A stretch of DNA of 64,000 bases from an uncultured Desulfobacteraceae bacterium (GCA_913060875.1 CAJXSL010000001.1:1205398-1269397), one strand, 5' to 3'; counted from the first letter of the stretch, positions 45,983 to 54,951 are shown. The notes: a model not told the origin generated them from the sequence alone. Translations and numbers: made by a program.

Positions 45983-46948
45983 ATGCTGGACGGAAGACAA
46001 CAGGAGCGGTTCGAGCGGCAGGGCGAGATGCTGGCCAACCGGGTGAAGAAACGCTTCAAGCACCTGCACAAACGGTTTGCACGCGAAGACATCGACGTCT
46101 TCCGGCTCTACGACGGTGATATTCCGGAGATTCGGGCGGCGGTGGACTGGTACGCGGGGCACCTGGTGGTGGCCGAATATGTACGCCGGCAGTCGGTTCC
46201 GGAGTGGCTGCCCATCATGGGGGCAGCGGTGGCGCGTGGTTTGGCGGTGCCGGCGGACAAGGTGCACCTGAAAAATCGCCAGACGGGAAAGCAGGATGGC
46301 AAACGCTACGAACGCCTGGCCCGCACCGATCAGAAGATCGCGGTGAAGGAGAGAGATTTCACGTTCCAGGTGAATCTCAACGATTACGTGGACACCGGTC
46401 TTTTTTCCGATCACCGCAATACCCGCCAGATGGTGCGCGATATGGCGGCCGGCCGGGATTTCCTGAATCTCTACTGCTACACCGGCACGTTTTCCTGTTA
46501 TGCGGCCCGCGGCGGGGCCCGCACGACGGTTTCGGTGGACCGCTCCCGGACAGCCCTTGACTGGGCCCGCCAGAACATGGGCCTTAACGCGATTCCCGAA
46601 GAAGGCCACCCGTTGGTGCAATCCGGCACCCTGGCGTATTTGGAAGACGCCCGCGCGGCCGGCCGCACCTTCGACCTGGCGGTGGTGGATCCGCCGTCCT
46701 ATTCCTCCGATCGTGCGGGAAACCGCGATTTCGATATCGCCCGGGACCATCCCCGCCTTCTGGCCGCGGTCCTCCAAGTGATGCGCCCGGGGGGCACCCT
46801 GATTTTTTCCACCAACCACCAGGGGTTCGAACTCCGCCTGGAAGGTTTCGCATTCTCCCAGGCTGCGGAAATCACCGCCCGCACCATTCCGGAAGACTAC
46901 CGGTGCAAACATAAAACCATCCATCGCTGCTGGCGGCTGGAAATCTGA
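45983..46948 (+). CDS. RlmK-like 23S rRNA (guanine-N7) methyltransferase
   Basis: 321 aa. It resembles the C-terminal half of E. coli RlmKL: ERQGEMLANRVKKRFKHLHK, GLFSDHRNTRQMVRDMAAGR, FLNLYCYTGTFSCYAARGG (SAM site, about 160-178), and VVDPPSYSSD (NPPY-like, about 236). In E. coli this half methylates G2069 of 23S rRNA. A separate RlmL half is not seen here. The PUA-like N-terminal shape of RlmI is absent. Confidence 0.85.
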   Translation: MLDGRQQERFERQGEMLANRVKKRFKHLHKRFAREDIDVFRLYDGDIPEIRAAVDWYAGHLVVAEYVRRQSVPEWLPIMGAAVARGLAVPADKVHLKNRQTGKQDGKRYERLARTDQKIAVKERDFTFQVNLNDYVDTGLFSDHRNTRQMVRDMAAGRDFLNLYCYTGTFSCYAARGGARTTVSVDRSRTALDWARQNMGLNAIPEEGHPLVQSGTLAYLEDARAAGRTFDLAVVDPPSYSSDRAGNRDFDIARDHPRLLAAVLQVMRPGGTLIFSTNHQGFELRLEGFAFSQAAEITARTIPEDYRCKHKTIHRCWRLEI

Positions 46949-47008
46949 CTGCAAAGCCGTCATCCCCATCAAAAATTAAATGGATTGTGTCGGCAGGAAA
47001 GTAAAAAC

Positions 47009-47758
47009 ATGAAGGCAACATTCAAAACCAGAATCAACCGGCAAGATCTGCTCATTGGGACCATCCAAACCCTTCCATCACCGGAAATCGCCGAAGTTCT
47101 CTGCGGGGCCGGGTTCAGCTGGTTATTTATCGACCTGGAACACGGGGCCATGGGCATCCGGGATGCGCAGGCCATTCTGCAGGCCGCCGCCCCCCAGGTT
47201 CCCTGTCTGGTGCGTGTCCCCCTCAATGATGAAATCTGGATCAAAAAGGCGCTGGATATCGGTGCCGCGGGAATCATCGTGCCCCAGGTGCGTACGGCCG
47301 AAGAAGCGGAACAGGCCGTTGGCCGCTGCCAATATCCCCCCGATGGGTTGCGGAGTGTCGGCATTGCGCGGGCCCACGGATACGGCGATCGATTCCAGGA
47401 CTACATGGCAGCGGCCAACGATGAGGTCGTTGTGGTCATCCAGATCGAGCACGTCGATGCCCTGGAAAACCTGCCGGCGATCCTTGACGTAGCGGGGGTC
47501 GATGGCATTTTCGTCGGGCCCTATGACCTCGCGGCGAGCATGGGGAAGATGGGGCAGCCGGGCGATGCCGATGTCCAAAAAGCGATTGATAGGATTACGG
47601 CAGGTGCCAAACAGCACAACATGCCGCTCGGGATATTCGGCGCCACCGCGGACGCCGTGAAACCCTATATCGATCAGGGCTATGCCTTGATTGCCGTCGG
47701 TATGGACACCCTCCTTCTGGGCCGCGCGGCTAAAGATATCACTGCCGCGTTGACGTGA
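47009..47758 (+). CDS. HpcH/HpaI-family aldolase
   Basis: 249 aa TIM-barrel. FIDLEHGAMGIRDAQAI (metal-acid ligand), VPCLVRVPLNDEIWIKKALD (active-site Arg), GAAGIIVPQVRTAEEAE and VGPYDLAASMG (C-terminal Asp) are the family motifs. It should cleave or form 2-keto-hydroxy-acids from pyruvate and an aldehyde, with a divalent metal. Substrate unknown. Start 47009 follows AGGAAAG. Confidence 0.9.
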   Translation: MKATFKTRINRQDLLIGTIQTLPSPEIAEVLCGAGFSWLFIDLEHGAMGIRDAQAILQAAAPQVPCLVRVPLNDEIWIKKALDIGAAGIIVPQVRTAEEAEQAVGRCQYPPDGLRSVGIARAHGYGDRFQDYMAAANDEVVVVIQIEHVDALENLPAILDVAGVDGIFVGPYDLAASMGKMGQPGDADVQKAIDRITAGAKQHNMPLGIFGATADAVKPYIDQGYALIAVGMDTLLLGRAAKDITAALT

Positions 47759-47796
47759 TCGTTCGGCCGTTATGACACGCGGAAGGGCTGGGGCCT

Positions 47797-48933
47797 TCAC
47801 CGGGAACCGGCATCAGCGGCGGCTTCAATGGCCAGCCTGACTTCCTCCTGCAGCAATTCGTTCTTATTCACCTTGAATCCCTGAAGGGCCTGCCTCGCCG
47901 TCTCACCACCGACACGGCCGAGGGCCCAGGCGGCCATGGCCCGGACGCGATCGTCACCGCTCGATTCCAGGGCCCGGGCCAGCTCGGGTACGTAGCGGCG
48001 GTCCCGGGTGTTCCCCATGGCCCGGGCCACGTTCATCTTCCAGCGCCACAGGTCATCCGTTGCCATGTAGAACATGTGCGGCCACACACGGTTTTCGAAA
48101 TAGGGCGCATCCATGGCCAGCAGCGCCGCCAGATCGAAATCGGGCGTTTTTTGAACAACCTTCTGGTTCAGGGGAAGATCGGCGGCCAGCCAGGCCGCAT
48201 TGCGCGGGCACACGTTCTGGCAGCGGTCGCAGCCGTAGATGTATAGCCCCATGGGTTCTCTCAGGTCCCTCGGCGTCAGCCCTTCGCCGAAATAGGTCAG
48301 GAAGGAAATGCACCGACGCGGATCGATGGTGCCGTCGCCCTTCAGGGCCCGGGTGGGGCAGGCGGCGATGCAGGCGTTGCGGCACCAGTCCGGGCACCCC
48401 ATTTCGATCGTGGGCGTACCCGGGGTAAAGGGATGGTCCACCACCACCGCGATGGGCAGGACCCACGAGCTGTGGCGGGCGACGCGATTGGAGTAGAACA
48501 GGCAGTTTTTGCCGAACGTGCCCATGCCCGCACGGGCGGCGGCCACCCGATGGGGGAGATTGAAAGGCACTTTGGAATCGATGCCGTGGTCGCGCAAATG
48601 GCTGCGAAAGGCTTTGATGCGACGGGCCAGCCCATCTTTGGTGATCCGGTCGTCATCCAGATAGCAGCGGCCGAAGTGGCCTTCCATCACACGGGGGTAG
48701 GCCTCCCGGAAATAGACTTCCATCAGGATGATGATGCTTTGGGCGGTGGGCATGATGGCCCGGGGATCGGTGCCCTGCATCAATTCGAGCCCGACCGCCG
48801 CGGCCCAACCGTATTCGGCCTGTCGTCCTTGCAGGAATTCACGATGGGATTCAAAAGGTTCGGCGGTGGTGAATCCTACATCTTCGAATCCGTTGGCATG
48901 GGCAGCCTGACGAATATCATTTTGTGATAGCAT
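47797..48933 (-). CDS. QueG-like ferredoxin-type reductase with HEAT-like tail
   Basis: 378 aa. The epoxyqueuosine-reductase-like core has AARAGMGTFGKNCLFYSN, CRNACIAACPTRAL (first cluster, about 185-198) and YGCDRCQNVCPRNA (second, about 233-246). An alpha-helical tail (DDRVRAMAAWALGRVGGETA) is HEAT-like, as in some QueG proteins. Homology to the B12-dependent QueG/reductive dehalogenase group is clear, but the sequence diverges enough that queuosine function is not certain. Start 48933 follows GAAAAGAGAACAACC. Confidence 0.8.
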   Translation of the reverse strand: MLSQNDIRQAAHANGFEDVGFTTAEPFESHREFLQGRQAEYGWAAAVGLELMQGTDPRAIMPTAQSIIILMEVYFREAYPRVMEGHFGRCYLDDDRITKDGLARRIKAFRSHLRDHGIDSKVPFNLPHRVAAARAGMGTFGKNCLFYSNRVARHSSWVLPIAVVVDHPFTPGTPTIEMGCPDWCRNACIAACPTRALKGDGTIDPRRCISFLTYFGEGLTPRDLREPMGLYIYGCDRCQNVCPRNAAWLAADLPLNQKVVQKTPDFDLAALLAMDAPYFENRVWPHMFYMATDDLWRWKMNVARAMGNTRDRRYVPELARALESSGDDRVRAMAAWALGRVGGETARQALQGFKVNKNELLQEEVRLAIEAAADAGSR

Positions 48934-49142
48934 GGTTGTTCTCTTTTCCTGATGGCCTGGTTGGGGGGGGAAAACGTCGCCACGGTTCCCTTTCATATCG
49001 TGGATGCCCATTCAGCATAATGAATTACGGCAGGAAGCGCAATGATGGCGGGAGGAGGGTAAAGCGTTTCGTGGGGATGATTTCCATGCTCGGGCGCGCT
49101 CTCAGAAGGGAATGCGTGCCCATCGTGTGCGCATGCCGACGG

Positions 49143-51560
49143 TCATGAAGATGCCGGGTGGCTCGGACGGTCCAATTCCTCGCGTACCACAAGCCCGAGT
49201 TGTTCAAAGCTATAGGGCTTTTTGATGTACGGCCCGGCACCCAGTCGTTGGGCTTCGGCAACGGATTTGTTTTCGGAAAATCCGCTGGCGATGACGGCTT
49301 TCTGGCCGGGGGACTGGGCAATGATGCGGCGATAGGTCGCCAGGCCGTCGATGCCCGGCGGCATGATCATGTCGAGGAGCAGGATGTCGGCCGGATGGTT
49401 TTGTAAATAGGATACCGCCGCCTCGCCGCTGGGAACATGCGTCACCTCATAGCCAAGCCGCAATAGGATCTGTGTGGCAATATCCCGCTGCTCCTTTACG
49501 TCATCGATCACCAGCACACGCTCTCCCCGCCCCCGGTACTGCTCCGGCGGGATTGTTTTATCGACTTCAGGGAGGTGGCCGTTGCGGCTCATGGGGAAGT
49601 AGAGGGTAAACGTCGTCCCCTTGCCGGGGGTGCTTTCCACGTCGATGTAACCGTGGTGATCCTTGACCGTGCCCCAGACGACGGCCATGCCCAACCCGGT
49701 GCCGGAGCGTCCCATTTGTTTCTTGGTGAAGAAGGGCTCAAAAATTTTTTCCATATCCTCCGGCGCGATACCTTCGCCGGTATCACTGACCTTGAGTTTC
49801 AGGTATTCCCCCTCGTTCACGTCGTCATAACCGCAGACCGTATCGTCGATATAGGCCTGGGCCGTTGTGATGTCGATCACCCCGCCATCCGGCATGGCCT
49901 CCGCGGCATTGGACACCAGGTTCATGATCGTTTTGGAAAGATGAACCTGGGACCCGTTTATCAGTCCCAGATCGGAGGCGAATCGGGTCTGGATGCGAAC
50001 CGCCGGATGATAGAAAAGAATTTTTTTACATTCCGGACTGTCGACGAATTGGGAGACCAGGGTGTTCAGGTCAACGGGATCATGGACGGGGATGCCCCGG
50101 CGGGCCAGCGTTAACAGGTCCTGGACGATGGCGGCGGCTTTTTCACCGGAGGATTTAATGGTCATCACCGAGTCGCGCAATGGATGATCCGGCGGCAGAT
50201 CCATGAGAATAAGCTCCGGATAGCTGATAATGCCCGACAGGATGTTGTTCAGGTCGTGGGCAACGCCGCCGGCCAGCGTGCCGATGGCCTCCATTTTCTC
50301 GGCGCGGCTGAGCTTGATTTCCAGTTCCTGGCGCTTTTCTTCGTGGGCGATGCGGTCCTGGATCTCGGCGAGCAGCTTTTGGTTGAGCTGGGACAGTTCA
50401 CTGGTGCGTTCGGCAACCCTGTCTTCCAACAGGTTGCGGGATTCCTCCAGTTTGACAACCTGGCGGTTGATAGTGTCGGCCATGGCATTCAATGCCGTGT
50501 ATATGGTTTGAAACTCGATAAAGTCAGATGGCCGCACGGGTATTTGATACGTCAGGTCGTTTTGAATCCGCTTGGTTTCGCCGATGGTCTGGCGGAAGGC
50601 CCGGATCATGCGCCGGGCCGAAAACAGAAGGAAAGCGAGAATGAAAACGTTCACCAGCAACGAGAATTTCTGAAGGTTGGCGATCTGCTTTTTGAGTTTA
50701 TGGTAGGCGGTTTCGATGTCTTCTTTGGCGGTATTCAGTTGACCCATGATGAGGGCCTGGTTGGTCTCTTTTTCTGTTGAAAGCTGGAGAATGCGATGCT
50801 CGATATCCAGGAAACGTGTAAAACTGTTCTCGAAAGTGCGTCCGTTGAGGAGCAGTTCTTCCACCAGCAAGCCATCCTGGGCATCCAGCGAGTAATCTTC
50901 GAGTGTGTTGATCATTCGGTAGAACGTATGGATTCGTTCATCGAATTCCATGCTGATGGCGGTGGGCGGAATGCCGTGTTCGAGTTTGGCGAACGTTTCG
51001 AAAATATCCAGCATACTGGTCTGGATGGCAACCGCGGCCTGGATGATGTCGAGTTCGGGGGCCGATCTTACCGGACTGCGCGCGAAATCTTTTTCGGTAT
51101 CATAGTCCTGGTCTGTTTTGCCCCTTGAAAGGCTGTTTTTCAGATAGGCGATGTGGTGTTCATGGATGTAGCGGACGCTGGAGGTCAATGATGGCAGGAG
51201 GCCGTTCAAATGGTCATGCAGACGCTGACGCTCGAGCACCAGATCGGTAAGCTGGACAACGAGATGATAACGTCTGTCAAAGATGTCCGGATCCAGAGCC
51301 TGCTCCAGGCTTTGGGCCGTGGTGCCTAAAGTTTGGTAATGGCGGACCAGGGTACGGCCGTCGCCGGCTTGCTCCAGGGCCCTGGTTTCCTCGGCCATCG
51401 TTTCCAGAAAGGCGCGCTTGCTATCCAGAATGGCATGGTGGGTTACTTCCGACAGATTGACACGGTGTCGAAAGTGATAATCGAGCGCGATGACACCCGC
51501 CTCGACCAGAATGGCGGCAATCAGGATATAGAGGGTTTTTTTAAGGGACTTGATGGGCAT
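49143..51560 (-). CDS. Hybrid histidine kinase coupled to the rhodanese gene
   Basis: 805 aa. TM1 is at about 10-28. A long, mostly helical periplasmic domain (about 29-300) carries no known family signature. TM2 is at about 303-322, then a HAMP-like linker and coiled coil (about 325-420). HisKA has LAGGVAHDLNNILSG, the ATPase RSGTGLGMAVVWG, and the receiver (about 680-800) acceptor Asp in ILLLDMIMPPGIDGL. Its kinase half is paralogous to the protein at 18668-22072. The start lies 3 bases after the stop of the exported rhodanese gene, so the two are translated together; a periplasmic rhodanese and the periplasmic sensor may work together (inference). Confidence 0.93.
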   Translation of the reverse strand: MPIKSLKKTLYILIAAILVEAGVIALDYHFRHRVNLSEVTHHAILDSKRAFLETMAEETRALEQAGDGRTLVRHYQTLGTTAQSLEQALDPDIFDRRYHLVVQLTDLVLERQRLHDHLNGLLPSLTSSVRYIHEHHIAYLKNSLSRGKTDQDYDTEKDFARSPVRSAPELDIIQAAVAIQTSMLDIFETFAKLEHGIPPTAISMEFDERIHTFYRMINTLEDYSLDAQDGLLVEELLLNGRTFENSFTRFLDIEHRILQLSTEKETNQALIMGQLNTAKEDIETAYHKLKKQIANLQKFSLLVNVFILAFLLFSARRMIRAFRQTIGETKRIQNDLTYQIPVRPSDFIEFQTIYTALNAMADTINRQVVKLEESRNLLEDRVAERTSELSQLNQKLLAEIQDRIAHEEKRQELEIKLSRAEKMEAIGTLAGGVAHDLNNILSGIISYPELILMDLPPDHPLRDSVMTIKSSGEKAAAIVQDLLTLARRGIPVHDPVDLNTLVSQFVDSPECKKILFYHPAVRIQTRFASDLGLINGSQVHLSKTIMNLVSNAAEAMPDGGVIDITTAQAYIDDTVCGYDDVNEGEYLKLKVSDTGEGIAPEDMEKIFEPFFTKKQMGRSGTGLGMAVVWGTVKDHHGYIDVESTPGKGTTFTLYFPMSRNGHLPEVDKTIPPEQYRGRGERVLVIDDVKEQRDIATQILLRLGYEVTHVPSGEAAVSYLQNHPADILLLDMIMPPGIDGLATYRRIIAQSPGQKAVIASGFSENKSVAEAQRLGAGPYIKKPYSFEQLGLVVREELDRPSHPASS

Positions 51561-51563
51561 GGT

Positions 51564-52385
51564 TCAGTCGGCAACCGAGCTGTTTTCGGTGGGGTAGTCC
51601 AATTTGATCCATCCGCGCATCCCAAACTGAAGCCCTTTGATGTTGGTCAACCCAAACTGGCTGAGATAGCGCGTAACATAGGCGTCGCGATTGCCCGTTT
51701 CGGTGATGGTTACCACCAGACCGGTTCTGGGTATCGCGGCCCGAACAGCCGGATCCTGAAGATCGTCCAACCGCAGTATTTGGGTATGGCAATTGGACCG
51801 AATGCGCAGCGGCGGATTGTCCGGGCGCAAATGGTTTTCGTTGCGAAAATCCAGAATCGTCACGATGGGATTGCCATGGCTATCGACGCATCCCTGAGTT
51901 AGGGCGTCATCCAGTTTTTTCTGCAGCGTATCGGCCGCGATGAATTCCGTATCGATTTCCGGCAGGGGGTTGATCGATTCCAAAGGCAGCCCTGACTTGC
52001 GCCAATCCTTGATGCCGCCGTTATAGATGCGGATGTTGCGATAGCCGAGGTTTTTAACGGCAACTGCCGTCTTGTAGGAAAAAACTCACCGGTAGCCCAT
52101 GCAATAGGTGATGATCAAGCGTTCCCGGTCGGCTCCCAGACGATCCGCCAAATCGGGAACCCGGCTCCAGGGTATGTTGATCGAGCCCGGAATGGAATGA
52201 TGTTCGTAAATGAGGCCATCCAGCGTGTTGACCAGGATAAAGTCCAGTTCCCCGGCCTCCCGTTCCGCCAACAGGTGGTGAAGCTCCTGGGTTGTCATGA
52301 TTTCAAAGCGTTCCATGCCCGCGGCAGGCGAAAGCAAACCTGTCAGTATCCAGATCATGGCGGTTATCGATAGCTGTTTGAACAT
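51564..52385 (-). CDS. Exported rhodanese-like protein, probable selenoprotein (in-frame TGA)
   Basis: Two open frames (52385-52086 and 51983-51564) lie in one reading frame and join through a single TGA at 52088-52086 into 274 codons. Residues 1-24 are a signal peptide; SD is AGGAG. Rhodanese domain 1 runs on past the TGA: ITYCMGYR-[TGA]-VFSYKTAVAVKNLGYRN, then IRIYNGGIKDWRKSGLP. In related proteins the loop reads C-x-G-x-x-C-x-x-S; the TGA sits at the second Cys, where Sec would be an isosteric replacement. Domain 2 (about 150-265) has VVTITETGNRDA with no catalytic Cys. A SECIS-like hairpin follows the TGA. The alternative is a nonsense mutation. Confidence 0.72.
52050..52085 (-). promoter_or_regulatory. 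SECIS-like hairpin just after the in-frame TGA
   Basis: On the mRNA, immediately 3' of UGA, GUUUUU pairs with AAAAAC as the lower stem, and ACGGC-AGUU-GCCGU forms the upper stem with a four-base apical loop. The loop begins 20 bases after UGA and has G as its second base. This fits the published bacterial SECIS rules (short apical loop with G in the first two positions, about 16-37 bases from UGA). Confidence 0.6.
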
Positions 52386-52689
52386 GTCATTGCTCCTGGT
52401 CCGGTTCCAAAGGATTCCGGAGGACCACCGGAAAAATAGTGCTGCTAAGGGCGCACCTGTAAGCTGCTGGTCGGATTGTTATCGGCCGATCCTGCCAATG
52501 GTTTAGGTTAAAATCGAACCTCGGCAGCGGCAGGGGTGACAGCATAAAGACCCCCCCTCCGGATCGCCAAGAATCCCGGCAGAGGTCTTGGATCACCGGT
52601 TCAAACCCTGCCCTGCGCCCGGATCACCAGCGGACAAGGGCATCCGACAGGGCCTCCTTCCATGATTTTGGATATGCGGTCCTGCTGCT

Positions 52690-52857
52690 TTAAGGCGTAC
52701 CCGGTCTGGCCAGGCCGAAGGAGAGCTTCTTAGCTTCATCAGGGGTTACGACCATCATCCTTTTGTCGCAACACTTCAAATCACCTTCGCCGCCTTTCAT
52801 GACGGAGATGATGCAACCGCAATCCGGGCATTTATGGACATCGGCCTTCTTGGTCAT
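52690..52857 (-). CDS. Desulforedoxin-like 55-aa mini-protein
   Basis: 55 aa with AAGGAGG before the ATG. Residues 10-30 carry CPDCG and then LKCCDKRM, i.e. CxxCG-x14-CC-x-x-x-M. This is the pattern of the desulforedoxin / desulfoferrodoxin N-terminal domain (Fe(SCys)4), with an extra Cys next to the pair (CGC). The tail ends in RPGTP. The superoxide-reducing second domain of desulfoferrodoxin is missing. It lies about 300 bp upstream of the rhodanese-kinase operon on the same strand, which may matter. Redox carrier or zinc-binding adaptor. Confidence 0.8.
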   Translation of the reverse strand: MTKKADVHKCPDCGCIISVMKGGEGDLKCCDKRMMVVTPDEAKKLSFGLARPGTP

Positions 52858-53201
52858 GACGGACCTCCTTGGGAATCGGTTAGCCCATACGCCAGGGATG
52901 ATGTCCGCGGGCTGAAGGGGACCGGCCTGATCGTGGGAGAGGGGGGAAGGGGCGGTGCGTGGCGTTACAAATGAGAGGGGATGGTTATCTTGCGGTTAAG
53001 CGCTCGCTGCTGCATTGGCTGCTTTTATAGGATCTTTGGCGGGCAGTCACCACTGCCGCTGATCGTATAATCTACATTAAGCATCCGGATACCTTCTGTC
53101 GATTCCGCTTTCCAACCCGCTGCATAAAAAGATCCTTTTTCGATTCCCGACCCATGTAAAGGCGGCATTGTTGACCGTCGGGCCGTATCGTCACCCCAGG
53201 G
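52858..53201. other. Intergenic, 344 bp
   Basis: No gene or clear signal apart from the ribosome site for the mini-protein at its left edge. Divergent promoters for 52690 (minus) and 53202 (plus) are presumably here. Confidence 0.5.
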
Positions 53202-54338
53202 ATGCAAGGCAATACCATGACCATCGAGGTCCGTTCATCGCAAATCTGTCGTGTCTGCGGATTGTCCGGCGCAAAGGTGGCTGAAGCGCTGGGGGTTTGT
53301 TGCCGCTGCCTGCGCCGCCGCCCGGATGAGGCCCTGCCCCCGGCCATGGCCGTCCACGGCCGCATCCGCAGCCGGCTGGCCCTGCCCGCGGATCCACCCC
53401 GTGATCCCGCCGGCGTGTCCTGCAGGCTTTGCGTGCATACCTGCCGCATGGCCAAAAACGCCGTGGGATATTGCGGCCTGCGGCGCACACCCGGCCCGGC
53501 ACGGGACCATGTCGGGGCCGGCCGCGGCAAGCTGTCCTGGTATCATGATCCCCTGCCGACCAACTGCGTGGCCGACTGGGTCTGTGCCGGCGGTACTGGC
53601 ACAGGCTATCCGGATTATGCCCATTGCCGGGGTGCCGAAAGGGGCTACCGCAATCTGGCCGTTTTTTTCCACGGCTGTTCGTTCAACTGCCTCTACTGCC
53701 AGAACTGGGATCATAAACAGCGTGCCGCCGAGCCGGAAATCCGCTCGGCCCGGGAGCTGGCGGCTGCCGTGGACCGGCGTACAAGCTGCATCTGCTTTTT
53801 CGGCGGCGACCCGTCCCCCCAGCTGCCATTTTCCATCCGGGCGGCCCGAATCGCCCGGGCAAACACCAATAGCCGCATTCTACGCTTTTGCTGGGAAACC
53901 AACGGGTCGATGCATCCAGGCCTGCTCGACCGGATCATGGACCTGGCCATTGACAGCGGCGGCGGCGTCAAATTCGACCTCAAAACCTGGGATGAAAACC
54001 TGCACAAAGCCCTCACCGGTGTGACCAACCGGCGGACGCTTGCCAATTTCCGGCGGGCCGGGCGTCGCATTCCGGAACGGCCTGTACCGCCGCCCCTGAT
54101 TGCATCGACCCTGCTGGTGCCCGGCTACGTGGATGTTGAAGAAATCCACCAGTTGGCGCGCTTCATTGCCGGGATCAACCCCGCCATTCCCTATGCCCTG
54201 CTGGCGTTTCACCCCCAATTCGCCATGGCCGGTCATTCCCTGCCCACCAGGGCCTACGCCCACGCATGCCGCCAGGCCGCATACCAAGCCGGGCTGGAGA
54301 CGGTCCGCATCGGGAATCGACATCTTTTAATTTCGTGA
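53202..54338 (+). CDS. Radical SAM protein (PFL-activase-like)
   Basis: 378 aa. The N-terminal Cys-rich region (CRVCGLSGAKV, CCRC, CRLCVHTC, YCGLRR; about 16-95) is followed by the radical SAM triad CSFNCLYCQN (about 160-169). GGDPSPQLPFSI and WETNGSM support pyruvate-formate-lyase-activating type chemistry. This pattern is close to the AmmeMemoRadiSam-class radical SAM enzyme of unknown substrate. The N-terminal cysteines may hold auxiliary clusters. Start 53202, or Met 53217 with AAGG upstream. Confidence 0.85.
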   Translation: MQGNTMTIEVRSSQICRVCGLSGAKVAEALGVCCRCLRRRPDEALPPAMAVHGRIRSRLALPADPPRDPAGVSCRLCVHTCRMAKNAVGYCGLRRTPGPARDHVGAGRGKLSWYHDPLPTNCVADWVCAGGTGTGYPDYAHCRGAERGYRNLAVFFHGCSFNCLYCQNWDHKQRAAEPEIRSARELAAAVDRRTSCICFFGGDPSPQLPFSIRAARIARANTNSRILRFCWETNGSMHPGLLDRIMDLAIDSGGGVKFDLKTWDENLHKALTGVTNRRTLANFRRAGRRIPERPVPPPLIASTLLVPGYVDVEEIHQLARFIAGINPAIPYALLAFHPQFAMAGHSLPTRAYAHACRQAAYQAGLETVRIGNRHLLIS

Positions 54339-54360
54339 TGGATGGGTAAGACGGACGGGC

Positions 54361-54435
54361 CTACCAGAGGACGAGAATAAGCCAGAGCAGGGTCAGGAGT
54401 CCGAACGGCAGCCAAACAGTTTTTGGGGGTGTCAT
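54361..54435 (-). CDS. Possible 24-aa single-helix membrane peptide
   Basis: AAAAAGGAGCTGGCAATG gives a strong ribosome site, and the peptide MTPPKTVWLPFGLLTLLWLI then LVLW is one hydrophobic helix with a Pro/Lys start. It is convergent with the radical SAM gene. An in-frame upstream ATG (54453) would give 30 aa starting MKKELA but has no ribosome site. Short peptides like this arise by chance, so confidence is moderate. Confidence 0.4.
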   Translation of the reverse strand: MTPPKTVWLPFGLLTLLWLILVLW

Positions 54436-54504
54436 TGCCAGCTCCTTTTTCATTTGGATTGGTACTGCTCTGATACTGGTGACGCTTAAGGCAATGTCAA
54501 CAGT

Positions 54505-54951
54505 TCACGCCATCAGGCCGCGGGTGGCCCAGGCAACGATCAGGTAACGCGCGGCTTTGCCGGCGGCCACCAGGATGATGAAGCGCGGCAGGGGCACCTT
54601 CATCAGGCCACCCACCAGGCACAGGGGGTCGCCCACGATGGGCGTCCAGGCCAGGAGCAGGGACCAGCTGCCCCATCTGGCATACCATTGCTCCGCGCGC
54701 CGGCGGTCGGCATCGCTGATGCGCAGCCAGCGGCGCATGATCCACACGCCCCCCCAAACCCCCACGGCCCAGGTGGTAACGGCCCCCAGGGTGTTGCCCA
54801 GGGTGGCCACGGCCACGGCCGCTGTCAGATCCACCTGCCGGGCCACCAGGGCGGCCAGGAGCCACTCGGACGCAATGGGCAGCACGGTGGCGGCCAGGAA
54901 ACTGATGCCGAAGAGGGCCGGCAGGCCCCAGTCGATAAGAAGGGAATCCAT
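54505..54951 (-). CDS. yqaA: YqaA-type DedA-related membrane protein
   Basis: 148 aa with about four membrane segments. ALFGISFLAATVLPIASEWL at the start and WYARWGSWSLLLAWTPIVGDP (about 90-110) then GLMKVPLPRFIILVAAGKAA match YqaA (SNARE-associated/DedA superfamily), compatible with membrane lipid transport or homeostasis. It stands alone, divergent from the proV operon. Confidence 0.85.
   Translation of the reverse strand: MDSLLIDWGLPALFGISFLAATVLPIASEWLLAALVARQVDLTAAVAVATLGNTLGAVTTWAVGVWGGVWIMRRWLRISDADRRRAEQWYARWGSWSLLLAWTPIVGDPLCLVGGLMKVPLPRFIILVAAGKAARYLIVAWATRGLMA

Noticed and set aside
52086-52088. Treating the rhodanese as two separate genes or a simple nonsense pseudogene
   Set aside because: Both halves stay in one frame, keep full family similarity, and TGA falls on a conserved Cys position with a SECIS-like hairpin. 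Not fully excluded without genome data.
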